Source: Plumapathes pennacea (lineage: Eukaryota > Cnidaria > Anthozoa > Antipatharia > Myriopathidae). Taken from it: DNA of 64,000 bases. Positions 54,003 through 64,000 of this stretch are shown here, one piece after another; position 1 is the first letter of the stretch, and each line of letters starts with the position of its first letter. The stretch lies in contig OZ038468.1 in NCBI GenBank assembly GCA_964036295.1, positions 2,159,501-2,223,500 on the forward strand, in the 5' to 3' direction. The position numbers and the translations under genes are program-made. Below the pieces are notes generated by a model. That model did not search any database and had not been told where the DNA came from. It saw nothing but the letters and a program-made list of their open reading frames with translations.

Positions 54003-54272
54003 GGTAGTTTTACCGGCTAATTTTGGTAAATTTGAACATTTTTCTAAGAGCCATATCTTATGATAAAAATTAAATTTCGTTTTGAAACTTTCTGCATAGA
54101 TATAGTGGCATTTATCTAAATCGGTAAAATTTTTAACCTGATACTATTTCCTAATTGAACTACAAGCCTTTCTCCCTATGGCTCCATATAGCATGTTGCG
54201 TTTTTCTAGCGATGTATTTGTCATTAAAAAAAGATAAAGCGGCTTTTTGAAGGTAGTAGCAATACAAAAAAC

Positions 54273-54517
54273 GCTACAATCAGTGACAAAAGTTCTTGGG
54301 ACACTTTCAAAAATTGATGTATCTCAGACACAAGTCATTGACTAAGCGTACTGAAAGGCTCCCTCCTCCCCTCTGTACAATGTTGCGTGTGTTTGGGAAA
54401 ACAAGTTCAGGCCACTTCAACATTGAACGGGGGGAGGGGGGTTGTCTTTCAACTGAAATAGTAGAGAAATTACTGAAACTGTGCGAGTGTCCCAAGACTT
54501 TTGTCACTGATTGTAGC
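54273..54517. mobile_element. MITE, 245 bp, between KCTD copy 3 and the 84-aa gene
   Basis: 31-bp TIRs: GCTACAATCAGTGACAAAAG then TTCTTGGGACAC, mirrored as GTGTCCCAAGACTTTTGTC then ACTGATTGTAGC. No ORF of note. Confidence 0.8.
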
Positions 54518-54701
54518 TTGCAAACTAAGAAATATTAAATATTTTTTAATACAGGTCAAATTGTCCATGTTTGACCGGGCGATCAATAATAAAGTTAAGA
54601 AATTACTCAACGTAAACGAGTTTGCAACTTTTGGCATCTTTTGGCATTGTGTGTGTATTATATAGTAAGTTTAACTAAGTTTAACTGTTTCACAATGACT
54701 A

Positions 54702-54859
54702 TTAATACTTCCCTTCACCACCCTGTCAAAATCAAATAGAATTATTAGTATTCAGTTGATTAGCCTATAGGCTAGGGAGCATGAAGTTTGTTCTGAATTT
54801 TCCTTGCAGTATTGTATCCCAGTTGATAGTTGTAATACAAACAAATGGTATTATTATCA

Positions 54860-54937
<78 letters not shown>

Positions 54938-57900
54938 GAAGTTTGTATCACTGAATGTGGTCATTACTCACATGTTTAATGCTGCTCCTTTGTCCTATGG
55001 AACTTCCATTTTTAATGTAGGCTCTGCTGGGAAGGCTTTCTTCTTTAAAATCTTCAAGTGTTAGAAGTCCCTGCCAACAGAAAATGTAAACATTAATATT
55101 GTTCTTAAGGTGATTCCATCAAAATAGAATTTGAAATGGAATTGTTTTAAAACTTTGCACAAACACTAACTACTTCTAATAAATTAAAAAAATAAAATAA
55201 AAATTAGGGGTCACCGTGCTCGTTTTCATGCTACAGGACTTTAGTATGCAACTACTTTGCTATATAAACACAGTGTAATAATATTCAAATGCAAATATTT
55301 CAAAATTGTGAAATGGAAAATTCTTTAAACTGGGGTATATTATGGAGAATCGTATTTACTTAAAATACATGAAATAAAAAAGGGGGGTCTCCATGCTCGT
55401 TTTCGCGTAATTGTTCAGGAAAGGCAAATTTTCACTTCAAAATATCTCTTTCCGAGAGGGGACTGGGACGAGTTTCAGCTTTCAAGGTGGCTGCTCCCAA
55501 ATTGAATGACAAAAGATATAACTTTTTTTGCGTAAAGAGTATAAAGAACTTTCGATCTTGAAATTTCGGTGGTTCTCAATGTCCAAGATCTCAAAAGTGT
55601 TATGCGCACTAAAGATGCGCAATGCAAAACTAGGGAATCACCTTAAACTCTTCCACATGTACAAATTGAAATTTGAAATAAAGACTTAATTCTTAGGGGA
55701 CATAATATAATGAAAGGGTGTTATTATATCAAAACTATCAACAGATACTTTGTAAACTAATATTATTTTGGCATCAAGGAAACATTTTTTTATCAAAGAA
55801 AAACAAAACAACAGAAATCTATGAAATAATGTACACTGCAAACAGGGCTGAGAGGGGCCAAAGTGAGAGGTCTCAAATGATATAACCCTGGCCTCCTGTA
55901 GATGTATTGTATAATAGTATGACATATTTACTTTGGTTTGGTAATTCAGACAGAAAAGAAAATACTCGAAGTATCCTAGTACATGTTATCTTTCATGAAA
56001 GAATTCTTGGAATGCAGGGACATAGCATTTTTTTAAATCTAAACTTTTTTCCCTTGTAATCTTTCTCCTCACTTCACTTGCTCAAACCATCCTGGTGTAA
56101 ACTAAACCTCGTCCTAGTTTCATAATTTTGCAGCTGTCAGTTCTATTCAGATAACCCCCATCCTTCATCAGCATATCTTTTATGTTTCTTCTCATAATTC
56201 ACTTTCCGAGATTTTCCTGGTGTGGGAAAGCTGTACTTAAACTAGCTTACATCTAACAGGTTTTTTTTTTATTGATACCAGGCAGTATGATGCGGCCACA
56301 TCGCATTCGTGTATAATTTCAGACAGTTGTAGAACGTTTTACCATTGTATTTTATTATATAGACGCGGGTGTTTTACTGGAAAATACACCATGCATAAAA
56401 TCCATACGAAACTACATCCAGGACCTGAGCAGCATATTTTCCATATCCTCACTAGTGAGTATATCGTTGGTATCATTTCTCACTTTTGCATGGTTGTTTG
56501 TGCAATTTCTCGTAAAACACTCGTGTCTAATATAATAAAAAGAAAATTACACAGCGGCTTGAAGATATGGATTTTATTTTCTTGTGGTAAAAACAATATT
56601 TTACTCACTCGCAAAGCGCTCATTCGTAAAATATTGTTTTTACCACTCAAAAATAAAATTCATATCTTTGCGCCGCCATGTAATATCCTCTATATATATA
56701 TATATAGTCAATCCCGAAAAGGTTGTCCAGTTGAAATATTTATTTAGGCAATTATATCTATCACATGACCACTGAAAAACACTGTATAACTACAAAGAAA
56801 TACATTAAGTCAGCATGTTTATATAATTTTATGGTTGCTAGTCATTAGAATGGTAAAACCAAGAGCCTTTGGAGTGTTTCCAGTTTAAAATGCGATAGTT
56901 TTAGGTGGTCACGTGACAGATATATTTGTATATTTATATAAAAATGTAGACTGGACGACCTTTTTGAGATTGACTGTATATATATATATGTATATTGTAA
57001 CGAACTTGTAGTTTGTCAGAATTTACCCTCTTCTGCTGTATTGTAGTCACTATGAAATGTCCTTAATATGATTTGTACCGGTCGTGTCAAGAGAAACCCC
57101 ATGTGGTTCGTTTTCAGTGTTGCACAACACATGTACCTGGCTACTGTCGGATGTGATGTAATTGACTGTCACTGATCCCCATATAAGCTCGGGTTTTGCA
57201 ATTAATAAACGTTCTGCTTCACTCGTGTCTAAGCTGCATTTGGTAGTTGTTCTTCGGCCTTCTAAGGCTCCAGTGAAAGGCCAGAGCGCACTGGCCTCGG
57301 TCCGTTACAATATTTTATATATATATATATATATATAGCCCTTTGCAAAAATTTTGAGCCCTCAATATATATCACAATATACAAATATCGAGTGCATTGT
57401 GGGAAGAGTTCAACTGGAAAAATTTCTTCCCCAGCTGAATAACGAGGAGGAACACAAAGTAATCATTGTATTTTGAACTTAAATATCTTTCTGGTAATAT
57501 ATTGTTCTGAGTTGTGTGGTTTGTGTGCAATTTTAGAACCATTACCTTCCCACAATGCACTTGATATTTGTATATAGTGATCTATATTGAGGGCTCAACA
57601 TTTTTGCAAAGGGCTATATATATATATATGAAAAGAACATTGATGTAACCAGGCATCTGTAGCTAGTAGGGGTTCGTTGTGGATGAAACAACACAGGTTG
57701 CTTGTTCCGATTAACCGGACGCGGTTCAGCCCACTTTATTCTGGCCTTCCTCAGCGGTTAATGAATGTTACAAGCCAGTCGTTCGTTTATATGTTGCTCT
57801 AAATTGATTGATGACGTGTACAGTCAAGAGCATAGTAGGATAGCAACAAACTTTTAGGGCATTTATCTTGCATGGAAACGTATTTTCGTTTCATAAGGAC

Positions 57901-58584
57901 ATCTAGAACCTTCAAGATCTTAATTAGCTTGTTAAGCATTGAAATATATATATATACAGTTGAACCTCCCTGAGTGACCACCTCTCGTAAGCGACCACCT
58001 CTTGTAAGTGACTGCAACCACTTAAGGTTCACCGTTTGAGTTTTTCTATTGTTTCTTTACCTCTGGTAAATGACCACTCTATGCTCCCAAAGAGCAATTT
58101 TCTGAGCAAGGACTAGCTTCCTTGCAGAAACCGGACCAGACAAAACACTAACATAATTGTAGACTGACATGAATAATAAAGGAGATCTGTCCAGCTAGTT
58201 ATAAATAATCAGCCCATAATTGGTCAACTGAGATGATCTGACCACTATTAAAACAATTTATGTTCTCTTGGTCACTCATGCCATATTCTTGACTTGCAAC
58301 CCTGCGTCAAGCAACCGCAGCACCCATTCAAACGTCTCCATAGCTCCCGATAAATATTAATTTTTGTATCGACCAAGAAATTTGCAAAAAATCTTGCAGG
58401 CTTGCAGTAGAATTAGGAACAAAAATACTCATGTTTATATAGTACTTACGTTCTTCAAGGTATTTTCGCACTTCGCCAGAAACATTTCTTCATAGCTTTT
58501 TATACCTTTTAGCGCAGATTTTGTACTTCTTTCCTGGTTAAAGCGACTTATCGTACAAGCAAAGAATACACGTTCGTCCGCCAT
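54702..58584 (-). CDS. Tentative three-exon gene for an 84-aa protein of unknown function
   Basis: Exons in transcript order: 58584-58450 (45 codons, start ATG in AAAATGGCGG, donor AAC|GTAAGT), 55070-54972 (33 codons) and 54722-54702 (6 codons plus TAA). All joins are phase 0 with GT-AG borders. The predicted protein starts MADERVFFACTISRF, is mostly polar and charged, and shows no transmembrane segment or motif I recognise. The first exon lies in a CpG-containing region with GGCGGCC near 58650, consistent with a promoter. Intron 1 is about 3.4 kb and full of transposable elements, including a solo LTR and three MITEs. The tiny last exon is the weakest part, and an alternative 3' end is possible. 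No family can be named. Confidence 0.45.
54846..54937. repeat. (ATT)n microsatellite
   Basis: About 90 bp of ATT units in intron 2 of the tentative 84-aa gene. Confidence 0.95.
55109..55642. mobile_element. Short TTAA-flanked element in an intron of the 84-aa gene
   Basis: TTAA|GGTGATTCC at the left end (55105-55117) and GGAATCACC|TTAA at the right end (55634-55646). Inside are two copies of a segment with GTGCTCGTTTTC / ATGCTCGTTTTC. No coding capacity. It is probably a second non-autonomous TTAA-type element with a TIR unrelated to the one near the left edge. Confidence 0.45.
55660..56340. other. Intron of the tentative 84-aa gene, nothing recognisable
   Basis: AT-rich sequence with short ORFs that lack splice context or motifs. 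Confidence 0.45.
56530..56692. mobile_element. Hairpin MITE, right-hand part
   Basis: GAAGATATGGATTTTATTTT pairs with AAAATAAAATTCATATCTTT, and GGTAAAAACAATATTTTAC pairs with GTAAAATATTGTTTTTACC. The end GCCATGTAATATCCTC resembles the end at about 24605-24620. Confidence 0.6.
56706..56975. mobile_element. MITE with AGTCAATC ends in TATATA DNA
   Basis: AGTCAATCCCGAAAAGGTTG then TCCAGT at the left; ACTGGACGACCTTTTTGAG then ATTGACT at the right. TA-rich flanks suggest a TA target (mariner-type), inferred. Confidence 0.7.
56996..57309. mobile_element. Solo LTR, about 314 bp
   Basis: Begins TGTAACGAACTTGTAG and ends CGGTCCGTTACA (TG...CA with a longer inverted end TGTAACG/CGTTACA). It contains a TATA-like CATATAAGC at about 57180 and AATAAA at about 57204. 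It is flanked by ATAT(T) on both sides. No internal retroelement region is present, so recombination has probably removed it. Confidence 0.65.
57337..57615. mobile_element. MITE, about 280 bp, 70-bp TIRs, in TA repeat DNA
   Basis: AGCCCTTTGCAAAAATTTTG pairs with CAACATTTTTGCAAAGGGCT, and ATCGAGTGCATTGTGGGAAG pairs with CTTCCCACAATGCACTTGAT. It is flanked on both sides by (TA)n. Confidence 0.85.
57957..58080. mobile_element. Tigger/pogo-like terminal fragment
   Basis: CAGTTGAACCTCCCTGAGTG followed by two CG(T)AAGCGACCACCTCT-type repeats. The start is typical of pogo/Tigger ends. The opposite end is not recognised. Confidence 0.45.
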
Positions 58585-58619
58585 TTTGTTTCCTACCGGA
58601 GAATGGGACCGAACTTGTA

Positions 58620-58800
58620 AGGATTGCGGGCTCAGCAGTCGAAAACATGGCGGCCGAGAAGAGCGGCCGAGAAAATCTCCACAATTATACTTTAATCGCG
58701 TAAAGTTACAGTCCGTACACGACTCCACAAGCTAATACTGCAATCTGATTGGCTGCGCTACTCGCTATCTATCAGCCGATAGATGTTAGCAGCGAAAACC
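58620..58800. promoter_or_regulatory. Candidate promoter region of the 84-aa gene
   Basis: CpG-containing stretch with GGCGGCCGAG and a CTGATTGGCTG (reverse CCAAT) at about 58745, just upstream of the ATG at 58584. No TATA box. This is inference from composition. Confidence 0.3.
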
Positions 58801-59147
58801 CGGTTTTCTAGTGACCGCCGCTTTACGTTTTCGCGAAGTTTCTGAAGAGGATTCACAAAATCCACAGACGAATGCAATTCCAGAAAAATCTAAGTGGGCT
58901 ACGAAATATAGAACGAGGATTCTCAACGATAAGATTGAATTTCCATGCATAAGTTTTCGGCGCAAATTAAAAACAGCAAACCTTATAAATTTCTCGCAGT
59001 TTTGCGTTTTTCTTTTTCTTTTCTTTTCTTTTTTACAGAATAACAGTCCAAGGACAAACTTAAACAGCTATCTGAGTGTTTTTTAAGCTCGGTAAGGAGA
59101 CAAAATGGCGGAACACCTTCGGGTTTCATAACAGTTCAGTGTAAAGC

Positions 59148-59374
59148 TGGTGTTACACTGGTCGATTTGCAACGACGATTTGCAACGCCGATTTGCTCCA
59201 AATTCGCGCAACGGTGTTATAAGTTTTTGAATCGCTTTCAAAAACTTGCAATGCGTTGCAGCACTGCAAACATCGCGAAAAATCGTTCGCAATGGGGTGT
59301 CTCACCTGAGCAATTTTTAGCGCAACATCGTATCGTTGCAAATCGTCGTTGCAAATCGACCAGTGTAACACCAC
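59148..59374. mobile_element. MITE family G, copy 2
   Basis: Same TIRs as copy 1 with an extra inner CAACGACGATTTG duplication at both ends, making it about 26 bp longer. It lies just upstream of the GTPase gene. Confidence 0.8.
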
Positions 59375-59707
59375 CTTAACGACATTTTGCCTTCAGGTTA
59401 ATCCGCCTTATTGCTGAAGAATATTTTCCTGTCATGGTTATACAGGGGAAAGTCACAGGTTATGCGAGAGTGACGTTTTTTTGAGATCGATGAACGGTCC
59501 GCGTTCCAGTTCTCTGCTTCATTGCCTGTTAAATTTTCTTTAGACCACGAATTACTGAGTATTTGACCTCTGTCAAGCGAAGACGGGACATTAAAATTCA
59601 TAATTTACCTGGAATTATTCAGAACTTGTGAGCTTCGATTCTCGGAACTGAAGCTACTACCAAGAACGCTATGAGAATTTCGTGTGCTTTGAAGAAGTAA
59701 AATTCAA

Positions 59708-62700
59708 ATGGCATCGAAAGGTTAGTAATGAGAACCTTCATTATTATATAAAAATCAAACGATAGCACGAAATTATTATGTTGCCTTTGAGAATCTCAAT
59801 CGCATTGTCACAGTTGAATCTCTCAATCGACTCTGGTGTCATCACAACAGCAAAATTTCACGCGATCTTGGCCATTAATAGAGTTATCACTTCACATCAA
59901 TCGAGGTAATTGCATCGTGCTTTTTTCTGCTTGTAAGACCGATCGAAAAACTAAAGCAAGGAAACATCACGGTTGTCAATGTACATTACTCCATGAATGT
60001 GAAGCAGACCCTTTCATCGCCCTGCATGAGGCTGCGTTTTCAAGAATGCAGTTCGATCAGTGATGCGTTTTGTATCTCGTCTTCACGAAAGCGATCGAAT
60101 TTGGCAGTAAAATCTGGCCCTCACTATCGCATAGGCACAAGCATAAGGGAGTGACAGTGGCAACGTAAGCATAACGAACGGACGTGTTTGATCATTATGC
60201 TTATGCATGCTTATGTCGCCACTGTCGCTTTTTTGTGCTTATGCTTACGCTTTATGCGCTAGTGAGTACCATTAGGCTAAAGAATTCATCGATTCGAACA
60301 CGCACAACCAAAAGGGTATCGTTTAAAGTGCTCTAGTTTCTGTTTTCGTGTAGACACTGAAAACGGAAGATGAAATCGTATCCGTGTAAACACAACGCGC
60401 AATTATTCTGGGTATAAAACCTCTGGGACCAGCCATAGGGTATGTCGCAGACGAACCGTATTATAATGTGTTAGAGCTTCTAGTAAATTTCTGAACATTT
60501 AATTTATTTTAGCTGCTGCTCTTGGTAGTACTGGTGATGGTAGTAAACAACTGAGTTTGTTTTTGTTGAATTCGTACACAGAACGCCAGGACCAGAAAGA
60601 TTTTCAAGGGAGGCACGCCTCGTCATTCGAGCTTCGATTTCAGAAGCTCGACTCAAAAATGGACTACTTCAAGATGTGCTTCAAAGAATCTCAAGCAATC
60701 CTAAAAGAACTGAAAGAATCTTTCAAAGATGAAGATGTCAGCAAAGCCTTCATGACAGAAAAAGAAGAGCAGAAATTGGAGGCACACTTGGCCAAGAAGT
60801 TTACTATCCTTGTGGTAGGTCAGACCAACAGCGGAAAGAGTTCGTTCTTGAATGAGCTTCTTGGAGGCCCCTATTTACCAACAGCACAAGAGCCTTGTAC
60901 GTCCCGGATCGTTCGTCTCAAGTACAGTGAGCAAAACTACATACAGGTAACTTACTTTTTCATGGGCAATTTAGCAATACACATAGAATAATTATTTACT
61001 TACTCATTCGATTGCTAAGGAACATAGAGTAGTTAAATTTAGACAGTCACCAAAGTACAAATATACAAATATATAATGTAAGAACTATCGTAAGTGTAAA
61101 TACATTATATATTGTATAACTTGAAAGTTCTAATAGTCAAGAACTAATCCAATACAAACAGATAGAAAAGCTGGACATTGTGAAGTTTGGTATACTGAAA
61201 CATTGGGGGGGGGGGGGGGGGGGGGTGTTACGCCACAAAATGTAATAACTGACACAAAATGTAATAGTAACGCAAAATGTAATAACTTCGCCACAAAATG
61301 TAATAAGTAACGCAAAATGTAATAACTTTTCGCCACAAAATGTAATAAAAAAGTAACGCGAAATGTAATAATTTTTCGCCACAAAATGTAATAACTTTCC
61401 AACGCAAGATAGTTCAAGCAGTTCTTGTATTATATATGTCATATGATACCTGTAAAGTGAGATTAGGTATTAAAAGTGTGGTAATACAAGGTGGTTGGTC
61501 AAGGGAATTATTCTGATTTGATAGCAGTTGTAGGGGCGCACTAGCGCGGACCGTTTGGAAGCTAGAGAACGCCACAATGTGCAACCAGAATTGTACTCAA
61601 AGGAGCTTAGGATGTCTTAAATAGTGAAAGAAGAGCCAAACAAACCAAGGTGCTAATGTCAGGAACGTTTGGACTCAGGAGCGTGCGTCACAATTTAGAT
61701 TCAGAGTTGCTGGTATGAAATGGATTGGTGCGCCAGAAGAAAGCCAGCGATACCTGTAATTTATAGTTTCTTAGTTATCCAAAACATTGATGGTTTTTCG
61801 ATTGCTATTTTTAATCATTCGGTTAGCCTTTTTTAGTATAATCTGTTATTAATATTTTTATATTTCAAGATCTGTTATTAATATCTTTGCCAGATAGGTT
61901 GGAAATATAAGCTCAATCAAAAACTTAATATTGCCAAAAGTACTTTATATAACTGTTACTGTTGACATTAGAAATAAAGAAACTGGAAAACACTATTGTT
62001 GAAACTCTTGGCGATTGTGATGTAATAGTGGGTCCACCCTTAAGCCTGGTTCACACGAGTAAAGCAAGCGCAAGCGACCGGTTCACACGGTAAAATTTGT
62101 GAAGCAAGCGCAAACGCAAGCGCAAGAGAATGGAAAAGTTTTCATTCTCTTGCGCTTGCGTTTGCGTTTGCTTTACCGTGTGAACCAGCCTTTACAGCGT
62201 GATACAGCCAACCCACTATTCGAAGTAACTGAGAAATCTGAGGACCATACCCGGCTTCTGACGTGTTTAAACTACCGGTCGTTGTTAGGCTTTAAGAGAT
62301 TCCTCGATCTTTTCATTTTTAGAACACCCTTTAAATTCTTACATAATCTTACTTGACTGCTATCATATGACATATATTACAAGAACTGTTTGTTCATGTT
62401 TGTAATATCTTGCGTTACAAAAATTATTACATTCTGTGGCAAAAGTTATTACATTTCGCGTTACTTTTTTATTAAATTTTGTGGCGAAAAGCTATTACAT
62501 TTTGCGTAACTTTGTTAGTACATTTTGTGGCGAAAGTTATTACATTTTGCGTTACTTATTACATTTTGTGGCGAAGTTATTACATTTTGCGTTACTATTA
62601 CATTTTGTGGCGTAACAGGGGGGTCAGTATTTCTTACTCAACTATTTTAGTGTTTCATCGATGTTTAATCCGACTGGTACATTTCTTAACTAGAAGTTAA

Positions 62701-64000
62701 TTTATAAATATATGTTTTGTATAATCAAGTACCAGGGACATAAATACCAATCGGAAAGCGTATAGCAAACACAAAACCAAAGTAATCATAGGATTACTTT
62801 CGACAGTCATGCGAAAATGGCTCTATCACTGCTTGTGTTTTAGTTACTTGACAAGAAAGGATACAAAGTTGGCGAGCCCAGAATGCTCACACAGAAGAGC
62901 ATTCCAAAGGAAGAAATTGATCTTGATGACACCATGAGATCTAGCCAAGAATGGGTCGAGCAAATGGTGGAAGTTGGTATCAACAATTCTCTCCTTCAAA
63001 ATGGCCACTTGGAGTTTGTGGATGCTCCAGGGATGAACGAAAACGAAACTCTGGAAGCCATTGTGCAGGAGTGTTTGGACGGCATTCTTCAGGTTATCAT
63101 CTATGTGATTGATGGGAACTCTTCCTTGCGCATACAGGTAAGCATAGTACGGAGAATTGTGAGCTAAAATGGAACTGGTTTCAATTATAAAGGTTTTGAG
63201 AATCAATTTTCGACCGTCCTTTTGCGTATATTGAGCCGCTTCGTAAAGTTAAAAAGGAGATATTCATTAATGTCGCTGACATTGTGCGAGTTTTAGCCTC
63301 AAACACCGCGTTGCAGAGTTGGCTGGTCTTATTTAACAGTTTAAATCATTTCACTCCCAAGTGTACTCAACTTCAATTTTTTCCCTAGTCTCTTACCAGT
63401 AAGAAGAATTTGGCATTTGCTCATTCACCCACAATAGAACCATTCAAGCAATTAGTCCGCGGACTGTCAAAATCAAACCTTAGAGACGACCCCTTCGTTT
63501 TCGGCACGAATGAGCTGCAATAAGTAGAAGGCTTTGTTCATGATGGGGTTTTCGGTCATTTTTAGCCAAAGCACATAGTTTACGCAGTTTTAAAAATACG
63601 ATGACTAATTCGTATACAGAGCCCTCTAGTTTCCTACGGCGTATGCTCAAACGAAAATGAAGACCTCTGGGAGAAGTCCGCAAATTGCTATTTATTACAT
63701 TACATTGCATTGCATTGGGGATACCCAATCAGAGTCGCCTCTCGAACGAATTCTCCTAAAGCTCTAAGTTGTTTTCCAAGTTCTGGATACGAGGTTGTGC
63801 ACTATCTTAGCAAATACAAATATGACACAGAAAGTGTTATTGTTTTCTGACACAGGAACAAGAGTTTTTGTCCAACTTGAAGGGAAAGATGCAGCAACTG
63901 CCAATCTTTTTCGTCTGCAACAAAGTCGAAAAAGACGAAGAAGCAGCAAAGTATGACAGAGATTCTGATGATGAAGATGATCAGAATCACCTGGAGGAAA
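59708..64000 (+). CDS. Dynamin-like GTPase domain protein, 5' part (DSTYK-like?), truncated by the window end
   Basis: Exons: 59708-59720 (encodes MASK plus one base), 60513-60946, 62844-63137, 63856 to beyond 64000. Splice sites are GT-AG and the phases join without a break over 295 visible residues. A predicted helical N-terminus is followed by a GTPase domain: G1 P-loop GQTNSGKSS at 107-115, a conserved threonine region PCTSRIVRL, G3 DAPG at 209-212, and G4 NKVE at 269-272, where canonical GTPases have NKxD. An acidic run (DSDDEDD) follows. The pattern fits the dynamin superfamily. The spacing and the LLGGPYLPTAQEPCTSRIVRL segment resemble what I recall from the N-terminal region of invertebrate DSTYK-like proteins, but the kinase end is outside the window, so this name is tentative. 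The intron at 60947-62843 holds a 1.4-kb inverted-repeat element. Confidence 0.72.
60117..60278. mobile_element. MITE family F, copy 2
   Basis: CCCTCACTATCGCATAGGC / GCTTTATGCGCTAGTGAGT ends with the inner GTGACAGTGGCAACGTAAGC / GCTTATGTCGCCACTGTCGC pair. It lies in intron 1 of the GTPase gene and is more diverged than copy 1. Confidence 0.8.
61226..62617. mobile_element. 1.4-kb element with arrays of CACAAAATGTAATAA in both inverted ends
   Basis: The left end TGTTACGCCACAAAATG follows a G run; the right end CATTTTGTGGCGTAACA precedes one. Each end, about 200-250 bp, is a series of alternating CGCCACAAAATGTAATAA and AACGCAAAATGTAATAA units, inverted between ends, and then TCTTGTATTATATATGTCAT-like sequence that also pairs. 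A family E MITE is nested at 62041. The centre has no transposase ORF. It lies in intron 2 of the GTPase gene. Confidence 0.8.
62041..62193. mobile_element. MITE family E, copy 2, nested in the 1.4-kb element
   Basis: TAAGCCTGGTTCACACG at the left and CGTGTGAACCAGCCTTTA at the right, with a perfect inner hairpin of AAGCAAGCGCAAACGCAAGC. Confidence 0.75.
62745..62825. mobile_element. MITE family A, right-end fragment
   Basis: CCAATCGGAAAGCG, ACAAAACCAAAG and TTTCGACAGTCATGCGAAAATGGCTCT match one end of family A. The left half is missing. It lies 18 bp upstream of exon 3 of the GTPase gene. Confidence 0.55.
63140..63850. other. Intron 3 of the GTPase gene
   Basis: Contains a MITE family C fragment (TCATTTCACTCCCAAGTG, 63346-63425) and a short TTGCATTGCATTGG repeat at about 63705. 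No exon signals. Confidence 0.5.

Overview
This is a eukaryotic, metazoan window. Coding sequence is split by short GT-AG introns, single-exon KCTD genes sit between multi-exon genes, and the intergenic and intronic DNA is packed with small inverted-repeat (MITE-like) elements, minisatellites and homopolymer runs. Gene content and texture suggest a cnidarian, perhaps a stony coral. That is an inference, because no rRNA, mitochondrial or lineage-diagnostic locus is present. Exon models were built by hand from splice signals, reading-phase continuity and comparison of paralogues inside the window.

Layout. 1-3.7 kb holds repeats, including a TTAA-flanked element. 3.8-8.4 kb holds a tentative small single-pass membrane protein gene on the minus strand. 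Its putative promoter lies in one arm of a 540-bp near-perfect inverted repeat (8.4-9.7 kb), and the other arm carries the same TATA/CRE arrangement pointing the opposite way. 12.2-22.2 kb and 25.7-33.7 kb hold two tandem minus-strand paralogues of a membrane-anchored DUF885 protein (8 and 7 coding exons, 804 and 790 aa). Both keep the HEARPGHH and EGW signature. Copy A has one extra intron. 33.8-38 kb is repeat-rich intergenic DNA. 38.3, 42.7 and 53.3 kb hold three plus-strand single-exon KCTD6/21-like BTB genes that share their 5' flanks. The middle one has a nonsense codon at position 10. 45.0-50.4 kb holds a nine-exon minus-strand gene that joins a receiver-like domain to a SOHLH-type bHLH domain (689 aa). 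54.7-58.6 kb holds a tentative three-exon minus-strand gene for an 84-aa protein. 59.7 kb to the right edge holds the 5' part of a plus-strand gene with a dynamin-like GTPase domain, possibly DSTYK-like, cut off by the window end.

I see no sign that these genes form one pathway. The two DUF885 genes are a tandem duplication, and the KCTD genes are a dispersed local duplication that straddles the bHLH gene. Mobile elements are the main structural force. One MITE family (CCCTTTCACTCC ends) abuts two splice donors and one stop codon. Another 1.4-kb element sits in an intron of the GTPase gene. A 200-bp pyrimidine tract makes up most of the one intron not shared by the DUF885 paralogues.
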